Source: Imbricaverruca yamaguchii (taxonomy: Eukaryota; Arthropoda; Thecostraca; Neoverrucidae). From it: a stretch of DNA of 64,000 nucleotides. The stretch spans positions 619,501-683,500 of the forward strand of contig JAOTOL010001437.1 in the NCBI GenBank assembly GCA_034440575.1. Reading direction: 5' to 3'. How positions within the stretch are numbered: position 1 is the stretch's first letter; each line of letters begins with the position of its first letter. Both the position numbers and the translations under genes were made by a program. The notes below the pieces were generated by a model. The model was not told where the DNA came from. It ran no database searches and saw only the letters and a program-made list of their open reading frames with translations. Shown piece after piece: positions 1 to 11,725 of this stretch.

Positions 1-66
1 CGGTGTTTTCAAAATCGAAATATTCTCCATGACCCATTCCGGTTAATCTTGAACGCTGCTTTAGGT

Positions 67-164
67 ACCATAAGCCAGCTGGCGAGACAAGTGTTGCCAC
101 GACTGGACCATTTTGCCATAAGCCAGCTGGCGAGACAGCTGTTGCCACTGACTGGACCATTGTG
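67..164. repeat. two-copy tandem repeat, about 49 bp
   Basis: Two adjacent copies start with CCATAAGCCAGCTGGCGAG and end in ACTGGACCATT. They differ at a few bases and by short indels. No function is evident. Confidence 0.8.
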
Positions 165-2396
165 ATATCTCTAGCGTACGTACATGCGATATCAAACTCG
201 TCGAATGACGATTGGCCAAAGAAGCTGTGGGGGTGCTCGGTGAGGCGGTGGGGCTCTCGGAGACAAGTTAAGAGAAACTGTGGGGTGTTCGGTGACAGTT
301 TCGGAGAAGCTGTGGGCTTCTCGGTGACAACTTCGGTAGTGTGCACAAGAGCGCTGGCAGAGCTCGAGTACCTTCAACTAGTCGTGACGTCCCGCACCCG
401 TGCCTAAGTATCAGACGGTACCCGTCTATGGCAAGGAAACTTGTGCGATTTGCTAGACAACGTCTTCGGCGATTTTCCCACCGAGGACATTTGAATACTG
501 ACACAGTGAGTTTGCGTTGTTGAGCGCTAACTAATGACTATGTGCAATCCACATAGTGACATATTTTAGTTCCTGTAATTACTTTTGTTGTTGTTGAGCA
601 TTTGCAAATAAGTATGTGGTACGAACATTGCAGCGTAGTTCAGTCGCTGTAATTACCGCAGCGTTGTTGAGCATTAACTATTGATGATGCGGCATGAACA
701 CGACAGCATAATTGCATAATTGCTATTATATATTTTAGTGCCCATAATTCCCGCTGCAGGCGCTGTCAATCAGATGAGAGGCGCCCGGTCGCCATGAATA
801 CCGTCACTGGTATTCTTTGCATTGTGAGAGGAAACGGACAATTTCCTTGCTGAGCATATTTGCGAGAAAAATAAACTGAACTATGCTGACCCACACCGGC
901 AGTGAATGCTACATTGCATATTGGTTGAAATAAGTCACGGTAAGCTTCATGATCACGAGATATGTTTGGAATTGTCCAATTTTGTCACTGAATCGAACGG
1001 TGCGGCTATACTGTGGGCTCCCTGTCAGATATATGAAACAAATGAATCATTTGGCACGCTCGTACTCATAAATTCTGGAGTGTAGGTTGGCGAAGGGAGC
1101 GGCTGGTCACCGACTGGGGGATCCGTCGGCTTCGGCTCACTCAGACAGAACTGGTATACGCCATAAATCGTCCTCGGTTGGAGACACAGCGTGAGGCGTG
1201 GCTCGCTATGGCCCCACCGGCACGCTACACATGCACATATTTACTCTCAATATCAGCACAGGCACGTCACATATTTCCATATTGGCCCAATATTTCAGGC
1301 TGCATGAAGCTGAAGCAATACGAGCCAGGCGAGACCTGGTGGTGCAGCTACTTCTCAATAGCGATCCGTCCGATTGCACGTAGGTACACAGACACCAATG
1401 AGGAAGACTTGCAAGTCTAGAAGTGCACCCATCAGTATGTAGGTATAATAATTGGGCTTGTTGCAGATGACACCGTGCATAGCTGAGACCCGCCCACGAA
1501 TTCCCTGTGAATGCATTTGAGTATCGCACACCCGCATCGACATCATCTCTGTTTCCGTGAAGTGTAGATACTCCCATACAGGCGCAGCTCGGCATCACGA
1601 AGCGCTTACTGCTCTGCGAGCGTTTGTCCACCTGGTAAATTGCTGACGGTGCATATTGCTCCTGTGGGCCGCTCGTTCTCATCTGAGGATAAAGCTGTAC
1701 CCTTGTTGCATTGCTGTTCCATCGGGTTGTGCTCATATGAGGATGAGGTATGTGCTAAGTCCTTGTAATGTTGTGCCAAGCGCTTGTGTTCATGTGAGGA
1801 ATGTATTGTGGCCTTGTTGTAGTACTGTGCAGTTCGCTACTTCTTGTAAGATGACTGTGCAGTGTTCTCGTAACCCTGTATCGTCCTATCCACTCGCAAG
1901 TATAAAATACACTTTAGTGAAGCCACTGAGCAGTGCGCGAAATGTTTCCTGTGAACATAGGACAAACAGGTTAGAATATGACGACTTTCATTGTCTGACA
2001 GCACACATTCTGACAATATATGACAAGTTCTTCGTGATTCCGAGTAACTGATTCCGTAATCATCTGCAGAGCAACGCCACATCTGGCGCAAACAACTTAT
2101 CAGATGCATCCTCCACGCTCGAGATGCTACAATGTCAAGAGCATGTTGTTTCGCAAGTGATCCATGCGGGACCACTTTACTTCGGTCTGACTCACCAGTC
2201 AGGCCCGCATTGGGATCTACAGCGTGATATATGAAGCCACATGGCAAACATACACCCGACAATCTCGGATGTCGTACGACACGGTACTGAGCGGGGCAGT
2301 TCTGGAATATCTGCCCCTACTCGGTTCACGAACTTCACACTAGACGCAGAGAGAACCACCTCTTAAGGCATCGAGGAAATCACCAACCAGCTTTTA
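165..2396. other. no gene recognised; weak degenerate repeats
   Basis: Only short open frames without recognisable domains occur here. Around 228-350 a GCTGTGGG...TCGGTGACA motif recurs loosely three times. Around 1650-1835 a 55-60 bp unit (CCTTGTTG...GTGCTCATATGAGGA) repeats in degenerate form. I see no splice-flanked exon series, tRNA or mobile-element coding sequence. Confidence 0.5.
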
Positions 2397-3930
2397 GGAC
2401 AGGAAACGGCTGGGGGACCCACCAGCCCGGCACCAGGACAGGGAACGGCTGGGGACCCACCAGCCCGTCACCAGGACAGGGAGCGGCTGGGGGACCCACC
2501 AGCCCGTCACCAGGACAGGGAACGGCTGGGGGACCCACCAGTCCGTCACCAGGAGAGTAAGCGGCTGGGAGACCCATCATCCCGGCACCAGGACAGGGAG
2601 TGACTGGGGGACCCACCAGTCCGTCATCAGGACAGGGAGCGGCTGGGGGACCCACCAGTCCGTCACCAGGACAGGGAGCGGCTGGGGGACCCACCAGCCC
2701 GTCACCAGGACAGGGAGCTACTGGGGGACCCACCAGCCCATCACCAGGACAGGGAGTGGCTGGGGGACCCACCAGCCCGTCACCAGGACAGGGAGCGGTT
2801 GAGGGACCCACCAGCCCGTCACCAGGACAGGGAGCGGCTGGGGGACCCACCAGCCCGTCACCAGGACAGGGAACGGCTGGGGACCCACCAGCCCGTCACC
2901 AGGACAGGGAGTGGCTGGGGGACCCACCAGCCCGTCACCAGGACAGGGAACGGCTGGGGAACCCACCAGCCCGTCACCAGGACAGGGAGCGGCTGGGGGG
3001 CCCACCAGTCCGTCACCAGGAAAGGGAGCGGCTGGGGGACCCACCAGTCGGTCACCAGGTCAGGGAGCGGCTGGGGGACCCATCAGCCCGTCACCAGGAC
3101 AGGGAGCGGCTGGGGGACCCACCAGTCCGTCACCAGGACAGGGAGCGGCTGGGGGACCCACCAGTCCGTCACCAGGACAGGGAGCTGCTGGGGGACCCAC
3201 CAGTCGGTCACCAGGTCAGGGAGCGGCTGGGGGACCCATCAGCCCGTCACCAGGACAGGGAGCGGCTGGGGGACCCACCAGTCCGTCACCAGGACAGGGA
3301 ACGGCTGGGGGACCCACCAGCCCGGCACCAGGACAGGGAACGGCTGGGGAACCCATCAGCCCGTCACCAGGACAGGGAGCGGCTGGGGGACCCATCAGCC
3401 CGTCACCAGGACAGGGAGCGGCTGGGGGACCCACCAGCCCGTCACCAGGACAGGGAGCGGCTGGGGGACCCACCAGTCCGTCACCAGGACAGGGAGCTGC
3501 TGGGGGACCCACCAGTCGGTCACCAGGTCAGGGAGCGGCTGGGGGACCCATCAGCCCGTCACCAGGACAGGGAGCGGCTGGGGGACCCACCAGTCCGTCA
3601 CCAGGACAGGGAACGGCTGGGGGACCCACCAGCCCGGCACCAGGACAGGGAACGGCTGGGGAACCCATCAGCCCGTCACCAGGACAGGGAGCGGCTGGGG
3701 GACCGATCAGCCCGTCACCAGGACAGGGAGCGGCTGGGGGACCCACCAGTCCGTCACCAGGAAAGGGAGCGGCTGGGGGACCCACCAGCCCGTCACCAGG
3801 ACAGGGAGCGGCTGGGGGACCCACCAGCCCGTCACCAGGACAGGGAACGGCTGGGGGACCCACCAGCCCGGCACCAGGACAGGGAACGGCTGGGGAACCC
3901 ATCAGCCCGTCACCAGGTCAGGAAGCGGTG
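2397..3930. repeat. 39-bp GC-rich minisatellite, about 39 copies
   Basis: The unit reads GGCTGGGGGACCCACCAGCC followed by CGTCACCAGGACAGGGAGC, 39 bp in total. Being a multiple of three, it leaves several frames open over hundreds of codons, with 13-residue Gly/Pro/Ser peptides; this is low complexity with no domain. Variants (CCGTCACC, CGGTCACC, CGGCACC; GGAGCGG, GGAACGG) recur in blocks, so multi-unit segments have been copied. The same unit occurs in inverted orientation at 21.3-22.2 kb. Confidence 0.95.
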
Positions 3931-5012
3931 GCGGCCGTGGTGGGTTGCGGATAACTAATTTGGTGGAGTGATGACTCTGAGTAAAAGTAAGACCTGGCCA
4001 ATAGGGAGTCAGTTCTGAGGACAAACATTAGATGTAGCCAATGTCGCTGTAATTTGCATTTCGCTTGTTCCGATGATGACGCAGCCAGATTCCTGCGAGT
4101 AATGGAGCGGGCTGGTGCAATTGGAGCTCTTATTGCCGCTACACAATGAATGGCTATCAAGGTCGATGTCAGGAACATATAAATATTGGTCCGTGGGCCG
4201 TTTATGTCATAAACAACTGCATGTTGTAGTTATTGGTGTTCAAACTTTACAATTTCAAGTTCGATTCCCTTTATTGTTGGAACTTGAGGTATTTCGCTCC
4301 GATTAGGACCGTCATTTGCATGTTTCAAGACAACCACGTTCAATAATGCAATGTTAGCAACCATTGAGCAATTCCAACATAGCATGCTAACATTTCACAA
4401 TGAATTAGGAGCCACGTACACGTTAATATTAATTTATCCTCTTGCTTCGTTGCAATTTAACTCACCGTCGGTTCCCCATTGTTTCTCAGCTAGTGAAACC
4501 TTTGCAACATGTTTGGAATGATTTCATGAAGCAAATCCCAGCCTTCGATCTGTAGGAAGGCAAGCGTTGTCTTTTATATGGACTTCATTTCAGTACTAAT
4601 CTTCGTATGGCCTACACTTCGAATTAAGCTATAACATGTGTCGCTCTAGCGTACGTTGGATACTGCTTATTATTTTGCTAGTTTTTGGATTACAAGGGCT
4701 TTCGGTGGATAATCGCCATTGGCATTCCTTGATGGTCTGAAGAACCGATATGAAATATCTTATCTACTATTTTTAGTGTTTTGACACTGTTCGAACTGTT
4801 ATACTTTCGCAGCGCATCGGCCGACGGAGCATTTTCCTTTTGTTTTGTGTGCAAATGGCAGAAACTCAGAGCACACCTACTTCTACATATAGCTCTGTGG
4901 TTAATACGGGAGAGAAACACGATGCACTCGAAATACATCCATTGTTGCTATTTGCCAGGGCGATTGCCACAGTATCCTCCCAGTCAGCGTACGCTTTCTC
5001 TACACTAACTGA
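3931..5012. other. no gene recognised
   Basis: Mixed-composition sequence with short open frames only. A B-box-like AAGTTCGATTCC lies near 4258, but no convincing A box or tRNA fold accompanies it. Confidence 0.5.
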
Positions 5013-5197
5013 GCCACAGTCATCTGGCCAGGGGTGCACCTTATTCAGGTCGTGGTGGCGGGTGTTCACACCAGCCAACCACCCCCGACACTGACTGGGC
5101 CACAGTCACCTGGCCACGGGTGCACCTTATTGGCGGGTACGGGTCCACGTGGTGGCGGGTGTTCACACCAGCCAGCCACCCCCGCACAATCGCTGAA
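5013..5197. repeat. two-copy tandem duplication, about 100 bp
   Basis: Both halves contain GGCCACGGGTGCACCTTATT (first copy GGCCAGGGGTGC) and GTGGTGGCGGGTGTTCACAC, followed by CCAGCCA(A/G)CCACCCCCG. The second copy carries an insertion of about 15 bp. Confidence 0.85.
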
Positions 5198-5605
5198 TAG
5201 ACGGCCAGGACACGACCCTCGTTGTTGTGCCAGCGATGGGCGGCTGACGAGGAGCCGGAAATAATCGAATCTGGCCCGCATGGCCACACCGACTGAAAGG
5301 CGCAGGCCGCTCTCATGGGGCCGTGTTTATCGGGGTCTGGGACACGGAAGACTACAGAGTGTGCGCACGCTCTCCCACTTCATTTGCGTGCCCGTGAACA
5401 GCGTCATTATTCCACCGAAGCCATTGTGATTCAGCTTCGGCGTCACTGCCATCTGCCGTTATTGGATTACCGGCTGTCGAACGTAATGGAAGCACTGAAC
5501 AGAATGGAGGCGTAACAGAAACGCTAAACGGCGAGCGCAGAAAGGACGGGGACTAGACGTACCTAAAGCCAGCAGTTTGGCCGTCCCGAGTGGACCAGCG
5601 CGTTG
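5198..5605. other. no gene recognised
   Basis: Unique-looking sequence between two repeats. It has short open frames only. Confidence 0.5.
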
Positions 5606-6965
5606 CTGAGGTATACTTGGTGTACGCTGTGTACGACGCACAACACACTACCGTACATGTACCGTACCGTATGTCATGATGTACACTGTGTAGGACACAC
5701 AACACACTCGTCGTACATGTACCGTACCGCATGTCATGATGTACACTGTGTAAGACACACAACACATCGTCGTACATGTACCGTACCGCATGACATGATG
5801 TACACTGTGTACGACACACAACACACTGCCGTACATGTCCTGCCGCATGCCTGATGTACACTGTGTACGACACAAACAATTGTACATGTACCGTACTGAT
5901 CATGATGCACGCTGTGTAGAGCACAACACACCGTCGTACATGTACCGTACCGCATGTCCTGATATACACTGTGTACGACACACAACACATCGTCGTACAT
6001 GTACCGTACCGCATGTCATGATGCACACTGTGTACGACACACAACACACTGTCGTACATGTACCGTACCGCATGTCCTGATATACACTGTGTAAGACACA
6101 CAACATATCGTCGTACATGTACCGTGCCGCATGACATGATGTACACTGTGTATGACACACAACACATCGTACATGTATCATGCATGATGTACGCTGTGTA
6201 GGACACACAACACACTCGTCGTACATGTACCGTTGTCATGATGTACACTGTAAGCACACAACACATGTGTACATGTACCCGCATGCCATGATGTACACTG
6301 TGCATGACACACAGCACATCGTCGTACATGTACCGTACTGCATGTCATGATGCACGCTGTGTAGGACACACAACACATCGTCGTACACGTACCGCACCGC
6401 ATAACATGATGTACACTGTGTATGACGCACAACACACTGTATACTGTACCAGTTACACAACACACTGTCGTACATGTACCGTACCGCATGACATGATGTA
6501 CACTGTGTATGACGCACAACACACTGTCATACATGTACCGTACCGCATGTCATGATGTACACTGTGCATGACACACAACACATCGTCGTACATGTACCGT
6601 ACCGTATGTCATGATGTACACTGTGCATGACACACAACACATCGTCGTACATGTACCGTACCGCATGGTATGATGTACACTGTGTAGGACACACAACACA
6701 TCGTCGTACATGTACCGTGCCGTATGTCATGATGTACACTGTGCATGACACACAACACATCGTCGTACATGTACCGTACCGCATGTCATGATGTACACTG
6801 TGTATGACACACAACACATCGTCGTACATGTACCGTACCGCATGTCATGATGTACACTGTGTAAGACACACAACACACTGTCGTACATGTACCGTACCGC
6901 ATGGTATGATGTACAAGTCAGATACACGATGCACTGCGGTACATGTACCGTACCGCATGATTTGG
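5606..6965. repeat. 59-bp minisatellite with internal palindrome, about 23 copies
   Basis: The unit contains CATGATGTACACTGTGTA, GACACACAACACATCGTC and GTACATGTACCGTACCGC. GTACATGTAC is a perfect 10-bp palindrome present in nearly every copy. Because 59 is not a multiple of three, reading cycles through all frames. Minus-strand frames stay open for up to 258 codons (Cys/His/Val-rich), which reflects unit composition and not a protein. A shortened unit with a deletion lies near 6430-6465. Confidence 0.93.
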
Positions 6966-7865
6966 TGCATACCCACAGGTGTTGATATCTTCTCTTTTTG
7001 TGGGGGGAGGGGGCGAAATACATGAATGCTATGGGCAGGCCCAAATTGATTCCATAAGGCACACTCCATAGGATTCTATGTTAAAGGTTGAAATTATTGG
7101 GGGCAAAACCAATATTGAGGGACAAGTGCCCTTTCAAAAGCATATAAAACACCATCCCGGTGTATACCTCATGATCTATGCTACCACTTACTTCGCGTGA
7201 GGAAAATTATGCAGAACGCGGCATGCAGGATATGGAAGCAATTACGCCATCAACCTCAAATGGATGACTTGGCACACTGATGGATCAGGGGGAAAGATAG
7301 GAAAACAAAATGAAATAATCCCCATGAGTGACTTATCCCATGGAAAAGTGCATTTCTGCATTTTAATCGACCTTGACCGAAAAATCGCCAACAACCACAC
7401 GCCACATGAGCGCAGCCTGGACCAGCGGTAGATCATGCATTCCTCAGAACTAACTGTGAAGGTTGATCAGCTGGGACGCAGCTGACCGTGGACAAAGCTG
7501 AGAAACGAAGGTGCCAGAACAAGCTCACAATACAGGCCCTACGAAGATCCTCGTGACACATTTGTCTGCATCTTGCATCTTGTTGTAGCTGACTTTCCAA
7601 TAAAGTCAAAGGGGTGAACGTCCGAGTGCAGTCCACCATAAGTCCTCGCCGTAGTTGTCGGACTCGGGTTGTGAACAAAAGTGAGTTCGTGTTTTAATAT
7701 CGACAACATGCAAACTGATGACTTGATTATAATACTGCGACACACATAAAGTGCAAAGTCGCCGATCAGGTCGGTGTCAAGTATCAAGAACTATGTGATG
7801 ATCGATTGGGCCACGAATCATGATTTTTTATTATGTATTTTTCTGCGAAAATGCACTGGTGACCA
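6966..7865. other. no gene recognised
   Basis: No array and no recognisable coding domain. Short minus-strand frames around 7240-7790 match no family I know. Confidence 0.45.
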
Positions 7866-8831
7866 AAGTGCTTAATTATTCAGACTCACTCTGGGCAAAG
7901 CGAAAAATAGATTAGCCAGTACTTCGACCTGTATTGACAGGTCTTCTAAAGGGCTATGAACTAAACGAGACAAAACAAAAATCCAGCTAGCAAGTCAATC
8001 ATGTGAGAAAGCCTAAATGTAAACCACTGTCAGAAGAAGAAGAAACAGGAGAAGAAGCAATGGGGAAAAAGAAGGGAGAGGAAACAGCAACACAGACCAG
8101 AAAAGAGGGGAGAAAAGGAAAAGAAGAAAAGAGCAATAATACCCTCATCACATACAACGGCGTCATGACTCCTTCGCTACACACAACTGCACAGTATACA
8201 ATCATGCCCAAATACCTAAATGGGTTGAACTTGGTGTCAGTGGTGATTTTTGGTGTTCTTTGGCAAAACAATGTCCCATGTCGGGCCCAATTTAAACTTC
8301 CCGACACCCTGCTTGATGAAGGGCTGCTCATTCTGATTTCGATCGATTCCCTCACCACGCGGCGATGCCACTGTTTTTTTTTCTACAGCTAGTGTAGTTG
8401 CCTGTGAGGGGTAGATATCTTGTCGCCACGTGAGCCAGTGTTCGGCTAGTAGTAAGTGTCGCCACTCCCATACTTGAGAGCCGCCACGTGTTCCTTCAGG
8501 CGAACACTTTTTGGTCAGTCTGTTTCTCCAATACAGGAGGCAAGTTTCCGCACTAGCAAGAAGTTTTGTACAGTTTTGTAACAGCCCTTGCAGTTTTGTG
8601 TGGGAATCGGGTCCTTGGGCCGTCAGAGTAAGCTCCTCAGGGTGGGTTTTGAGCCGTGGGCAACACGTATTTGGTGCTTAGCCAGCGTGCGCCTTATCCG
8701 CTCGCTAACTCCCTTTGCGTAGGGGATAATAACATACCTAAGTTTCTCTTTTCTGGCAGCAGGTTGCTGGGCTGTGGGGCCAGGCTGCTGGACTGCAGGG
8801 TGATGCTGCTGGACTATAGTGGCAGGATGCT
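7866..8831 (-). mobile_element. Penelope-like retroelement 3' fragment (minus copy of inverted pair)
   Basis: On the minus strand this segment carries the end of the reverse transcriptase (KEKLRYVIIPYAKGVSERI, then KHQIRV..GSKPTLRSLL). A GIY-YIG endonuclease remnant follows, decayed and frameshifted. Next comes the family's C-terminal VVRESIEIRMSSP and an untranslated tail of about 450 bp. The 5' part is missing. It is an inverted copy of 8868-10045, with the two 5'-truncated ends facing each other across a spacer of about 36 bp. The assignment rests on the 'PY..G.SERI...L...I.V..KP..TLR' and EAIEI signatures of Penelope-like elements. Confidence 0.85.
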
Positions 8832-8867
8832 GGACAACAGGTTGCTGGCTCAAATGCAGAGACCGTC

Positions 8868-9381
8868 TCTGGCATCCTGCCACTACAGACCAGCAGCTTG
8901 AACCTGCAGTCCAGCAGCCTGGCCCCACAGCCCAGCAATCTGCTACCAGAAAAGAGAAACTTAGGTATATTAGTATCCCCTACACAAAGGGAGTTAGCGA
9001 GCGGATATGGCGCACGCTGGCTAAGCACCAAATACGTGTTGCCCTCGGCTCAAAACCCACCCTGAGGAGCTTACTCTCGCGGCCCAAGGACCCGATTCCA
9101 ACACAAAACTGTGATGGAGTTGTATGCAACACTTCCTGTCAGTGCAGCGCCTCCTATATCGGAGAAACAGGCAGACTAAGAAGTGTCCGCCTGAAGGATC
9201 ACGTGGCGGCTCTCAATTATGGGCGTGGCGACACTTCCTACCAGCCGACCACCGGCTCAGGTGGCGACAAAATTTCGACCCCTCCCAGGCATTAGCTGTA
9301 GAAAAACAGTGGTATCGCCGCGTGGTGAGGCAAGCGAGCGATCGAACTCAGGATGAGCAGCCCTTCACTCAACCAGGGTGT
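8868..9381 (+). pseudogene. Penelope-like GIY-YIG endonuclease remnant
   Basis: An open frame covers the reverse transcriptase tail (LRYISIPYTKGVSERIW, KHQIRVALGSKPTLRSLL, then RPKDP) and the N-terminal half of a GIY-YIG nuclease. The nuclease part has the Penelope-type cysteines CNTSCQC and the core YIGETG at 9155-9172, then R..RLKDHVAAL. A frameshift near 9220 moves the rest (ALAVEKQWYRRVVR) into another frame, and the SINE then breaks the C terminus. In intact elements the nuclease nicks the target for target-primed reverse transcription. This copy cannot be functional. Confidence 0.85.
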
Positions 9382-9571
9382 TTGTTTGTTTGTTTGTTTA
9401 TTGTTTGGTTCACGACACACTTTATGCACATTCACGGCTAATGGCACCGCCCACACTGTTTCGCCGGTGGGCCGCGGGATTGGGAAATGTCCTGAGTGGC
9501 GCTAGAGTCGAACCCGGGACCTTTGGTCCAGCACACCTTAACCCTTCCCCGCCCCCACTCAACCAGGGTGT
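9366..9571 (-). mobile_element. tRNA-derived SINE with 16-bp target-site duplication
   Basis: The SINE body spans 9382-9555 (174 bp) on the minus strand. Its head resembles a tRNA-Ser/Leu, with GGGTTAAGGTG...CTGGACC and a good pol III B box, GGGTTCGACTC. It ends in a (CAAA)n-type tail. Perfect direct repeats CACTCAACCAGGGTGT at 9366-9381 and 9556-9571 are the target duplication. The target is the Penelope copy at 8868-10045, so the SINE is the younger insertion. Confidence 0.88.
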
Positions 9572-10045
9572 CGGGAATTTAAATTAAGCCCGATATGGGA
9601 CAGTGTTCTGCCAAAGAACACCAAAAACCACCACTGGCATCAAGTTCAACCCACTAGGTATTTAGGTGTGATTGTATACTGTCCAGTTGTGTGCAGCGAA
9701 GGAGTCATGACGCCCTAGTGTGTGGTGAGGGTATTATTGCCCGTTTTTCTTTCCTTTTTTCCCCTCTCGTCTGATCTGTGCTGTTGTTTCTTTTACCTTC
9801 TTTTTCCCTACTGCTTCTCTTTCCCCACTGCTTCTTCTGCTGTTTCTTCTTCTTATTCTGCTGCTTATTCTTTTTCTGACAGCGGTCTAACTTTGGGCTT
9901 TATCATGTGGTTGACTTGCTAGCTGGATTTTTAGTTTCGTCTCATTTAGTGTATAGACCTTGAGAATACCCGTGAATAAAGGTCGGATTACTGCCTGAAA
10001 TATTTTTCGCTTTACCCAGTGTCAGTCCGAATGATTAAGCATTTT

Positions 10046-10369
10046 GCTCATTGAGATCCAACTGGGTAGAAATGTGGTTCCGCAGCTACAGAAGACAATT
10101 GCGATATCTTTTAGAAATATAGTGGCCGAAATCCGGGGTCTTTAAAATGTGTGGTGGGTCTGGACCCCTTCACAAATTCTTGTCCCCTGTACAATGTCTG
10201 GCTCCGTCCCTGCTAGGTCACCAGTTCACGTGGAAAAGTGATTACCTTTCCACTCATTTCCACCAAGAGTGGCAGCTCGAATTACTGAACATGACATCCT
10301 GCCAAACACATCTCGATGCAAATTATGTCTTCACAGCGGCTGTCGTGGGAGCTTAGCATACGACATCGG
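10046..10369. other. no gene recognised
   Basis: Short unique-looking spacer between the Penelope copy and the 44-bp array. Confidence 0.5.
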
Positions 10370-11216
10370 CCGCCGAGTGTCCATCCTGAGAGCAGTCCCC
10401 CAGAGCGGTGTGATCGGCGAGTGTCCGTCCTGAGAGCAGTCCCCCAGAGCGGTGTGATCGGCGAGTGTCCGTCTTGAGAGCAGTCCCCCGGGGGTGATCG
10501 GCGAGTGTCCGTCCTGGAGCAGTCCCCAGAGCGGTGTGATCGGCGAGTGTCCGTCTGAGAGATCCCCCAGAGCGGTGTGATCGGCGAGTGTCCGTCTTGA
10601 GAGCAGTCCCCCAGAGCGGTGTGATCGGCGAGTGTCCGTCTTGAGAGCAGTCCCCCAGAGCGGTGTGATCGGCGAGTGTCCGTCTTGAGAGCAGTCCCCC
10701 AGAGCGGTGTGATCGGCGAGTGTCCGTCCTGAGAGCAGTCCCCCAGAGCGGTGTGATCGGCGAGTGTCCGTCCTGAGAGCAGTCCGTCCTGAGCGGTGTG
10801 ATCGGCGAGTGTCCGTCTTGAGAGCAGTCCCCAAGAGTGTGATCGGCGAGTGTCTCAGTCCCCAGAGCGGTGTGATCGGCGAGTGTCCGTCTTGAGAACA
10901 GTCCCAAGGGGGTGTATGTCCTCTTGAGAGCAGTCCCCCAGAGCGGTGTGATCGGCGAGTGTCCGTCTTGAGAGCAGTCCCCCAGAGCGGTGTGATCGGC
11001 GAGTGTCCGTCTTGAGAGCAGTCCCCCAGAGCGGTGTGATCGGCGAGTGTCCGTCCTGAGAGCAGTCCGTCCTGAGCGGTGTGATCGGCGAGTGTCCGTC
11101 TTGAGAGCAGTCCGTCCTGAGCGGTGTGATCGGCGAGTGTCCGTCTTGAGAGCAGTCCGTCCTGAGCGGTGTGATCGGCGAGTGTCCGTCCTGAGAGCAG
11201 TCCGTCCTGAGCGGCG
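10370..11216. repeat. 44/45-bp minisatellite, about 19 copies
   Basis: The unit contains AGAGCGGTGTGATCGGCGAG, TGTCCGTC(C/T)TGAGAGCAGTC and a run of C. A second variant, with GTCCGTCCTGAGCGG in place of the CCCCCAGAGCGG part, dominates from about 11,050 onward. Several truncated units lie at 10,480-10,560 and 10,830-10,925. Minus frames of up to 307 codons are artefacts. Confidence 0.93.
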
Positions 11217-11474
11217 CGGTGTGGACCCGGAGATCAGTTCGCGGCCTGGTCGGCACAAGCCGTCCCGTCGCCGCACTTGGCTCGCTCACAAGACGGAAGA
11301 GTTACCCATCCGGCCTTCGGCGCGGCCATCGAGCCCGCATCTGTGAGTCAATGGATCTGGAGCGGCGGTCAGCTGGCCACCGTCCAGTGGACAGATGACG
11401 TCACTGGTAGAGACGGCTCGGGCAGGCCGGCATCCTCCACCGGGAGACCATGGATGAGGGCACCACGTCGTGAC

Positions 11475-11725
11475 TCGCCGTGACTGGTGATGACGGGAGC
11501 GCTACGCCGTGACCAGTGGTGACGAGAGCGCTATGCCGTGACCGGTGGTGATGAGAGCGCTACGCCGTGCTCGGTGGTGATGGGAGTGCTACACCATATA
11601 TCATATATCCATATTCCGGTGGTGACGAGAGTGCTACGCCGTGACCGGTGGTGACGAGAGCGCTACGCCGTGACCGGTGGTGACGACAGCGCTACGCCGT
11701 GACCGGTGGTGACGAGAGCCCGGGT
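11475..11725. repeat. 29-bp minisatellite, about 8 copies, interrupted
   Basis: The unit is GTGACCGGTGGTGACGAGAG plus CGCTACGCC. An AT-rich insertion (CATATATCATATATCC) splits the array near 11,595. A B-box-like GGGGTTCGAATCG at about 11,889 lies beyond the array but has no matching A box. Confidence 0.9.

Larger units (their letters stand above)
8868..10045 (+). mobile_element. Penelope-like retroelement 3' fragment (plus copy of inverted pair), split by a SINE
   Basis: Same family and same portion as the minus copy at 7866-8831, in opposite orientation. It runs from the Gln/Pro-rich linker through the endonuclease into a 3' tail that includes TTGACTTGCTAGCTGG and GTCAGTCCGAATGATTAAGC. A SINE with 16-bp target duplications interrupts it at 9382-9555. 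Removing the SINE restores collinearity with the other arm. Homology between the arms fades near 7866 on the left and 10045 on the right. Confidence 0.85.

Noticed and set aside
4240..4275. Possible tRNA T-arm (AAGTTCGATTCC)
   Set aside because: No matching D-arm at the right distance and no acceptor pairing.
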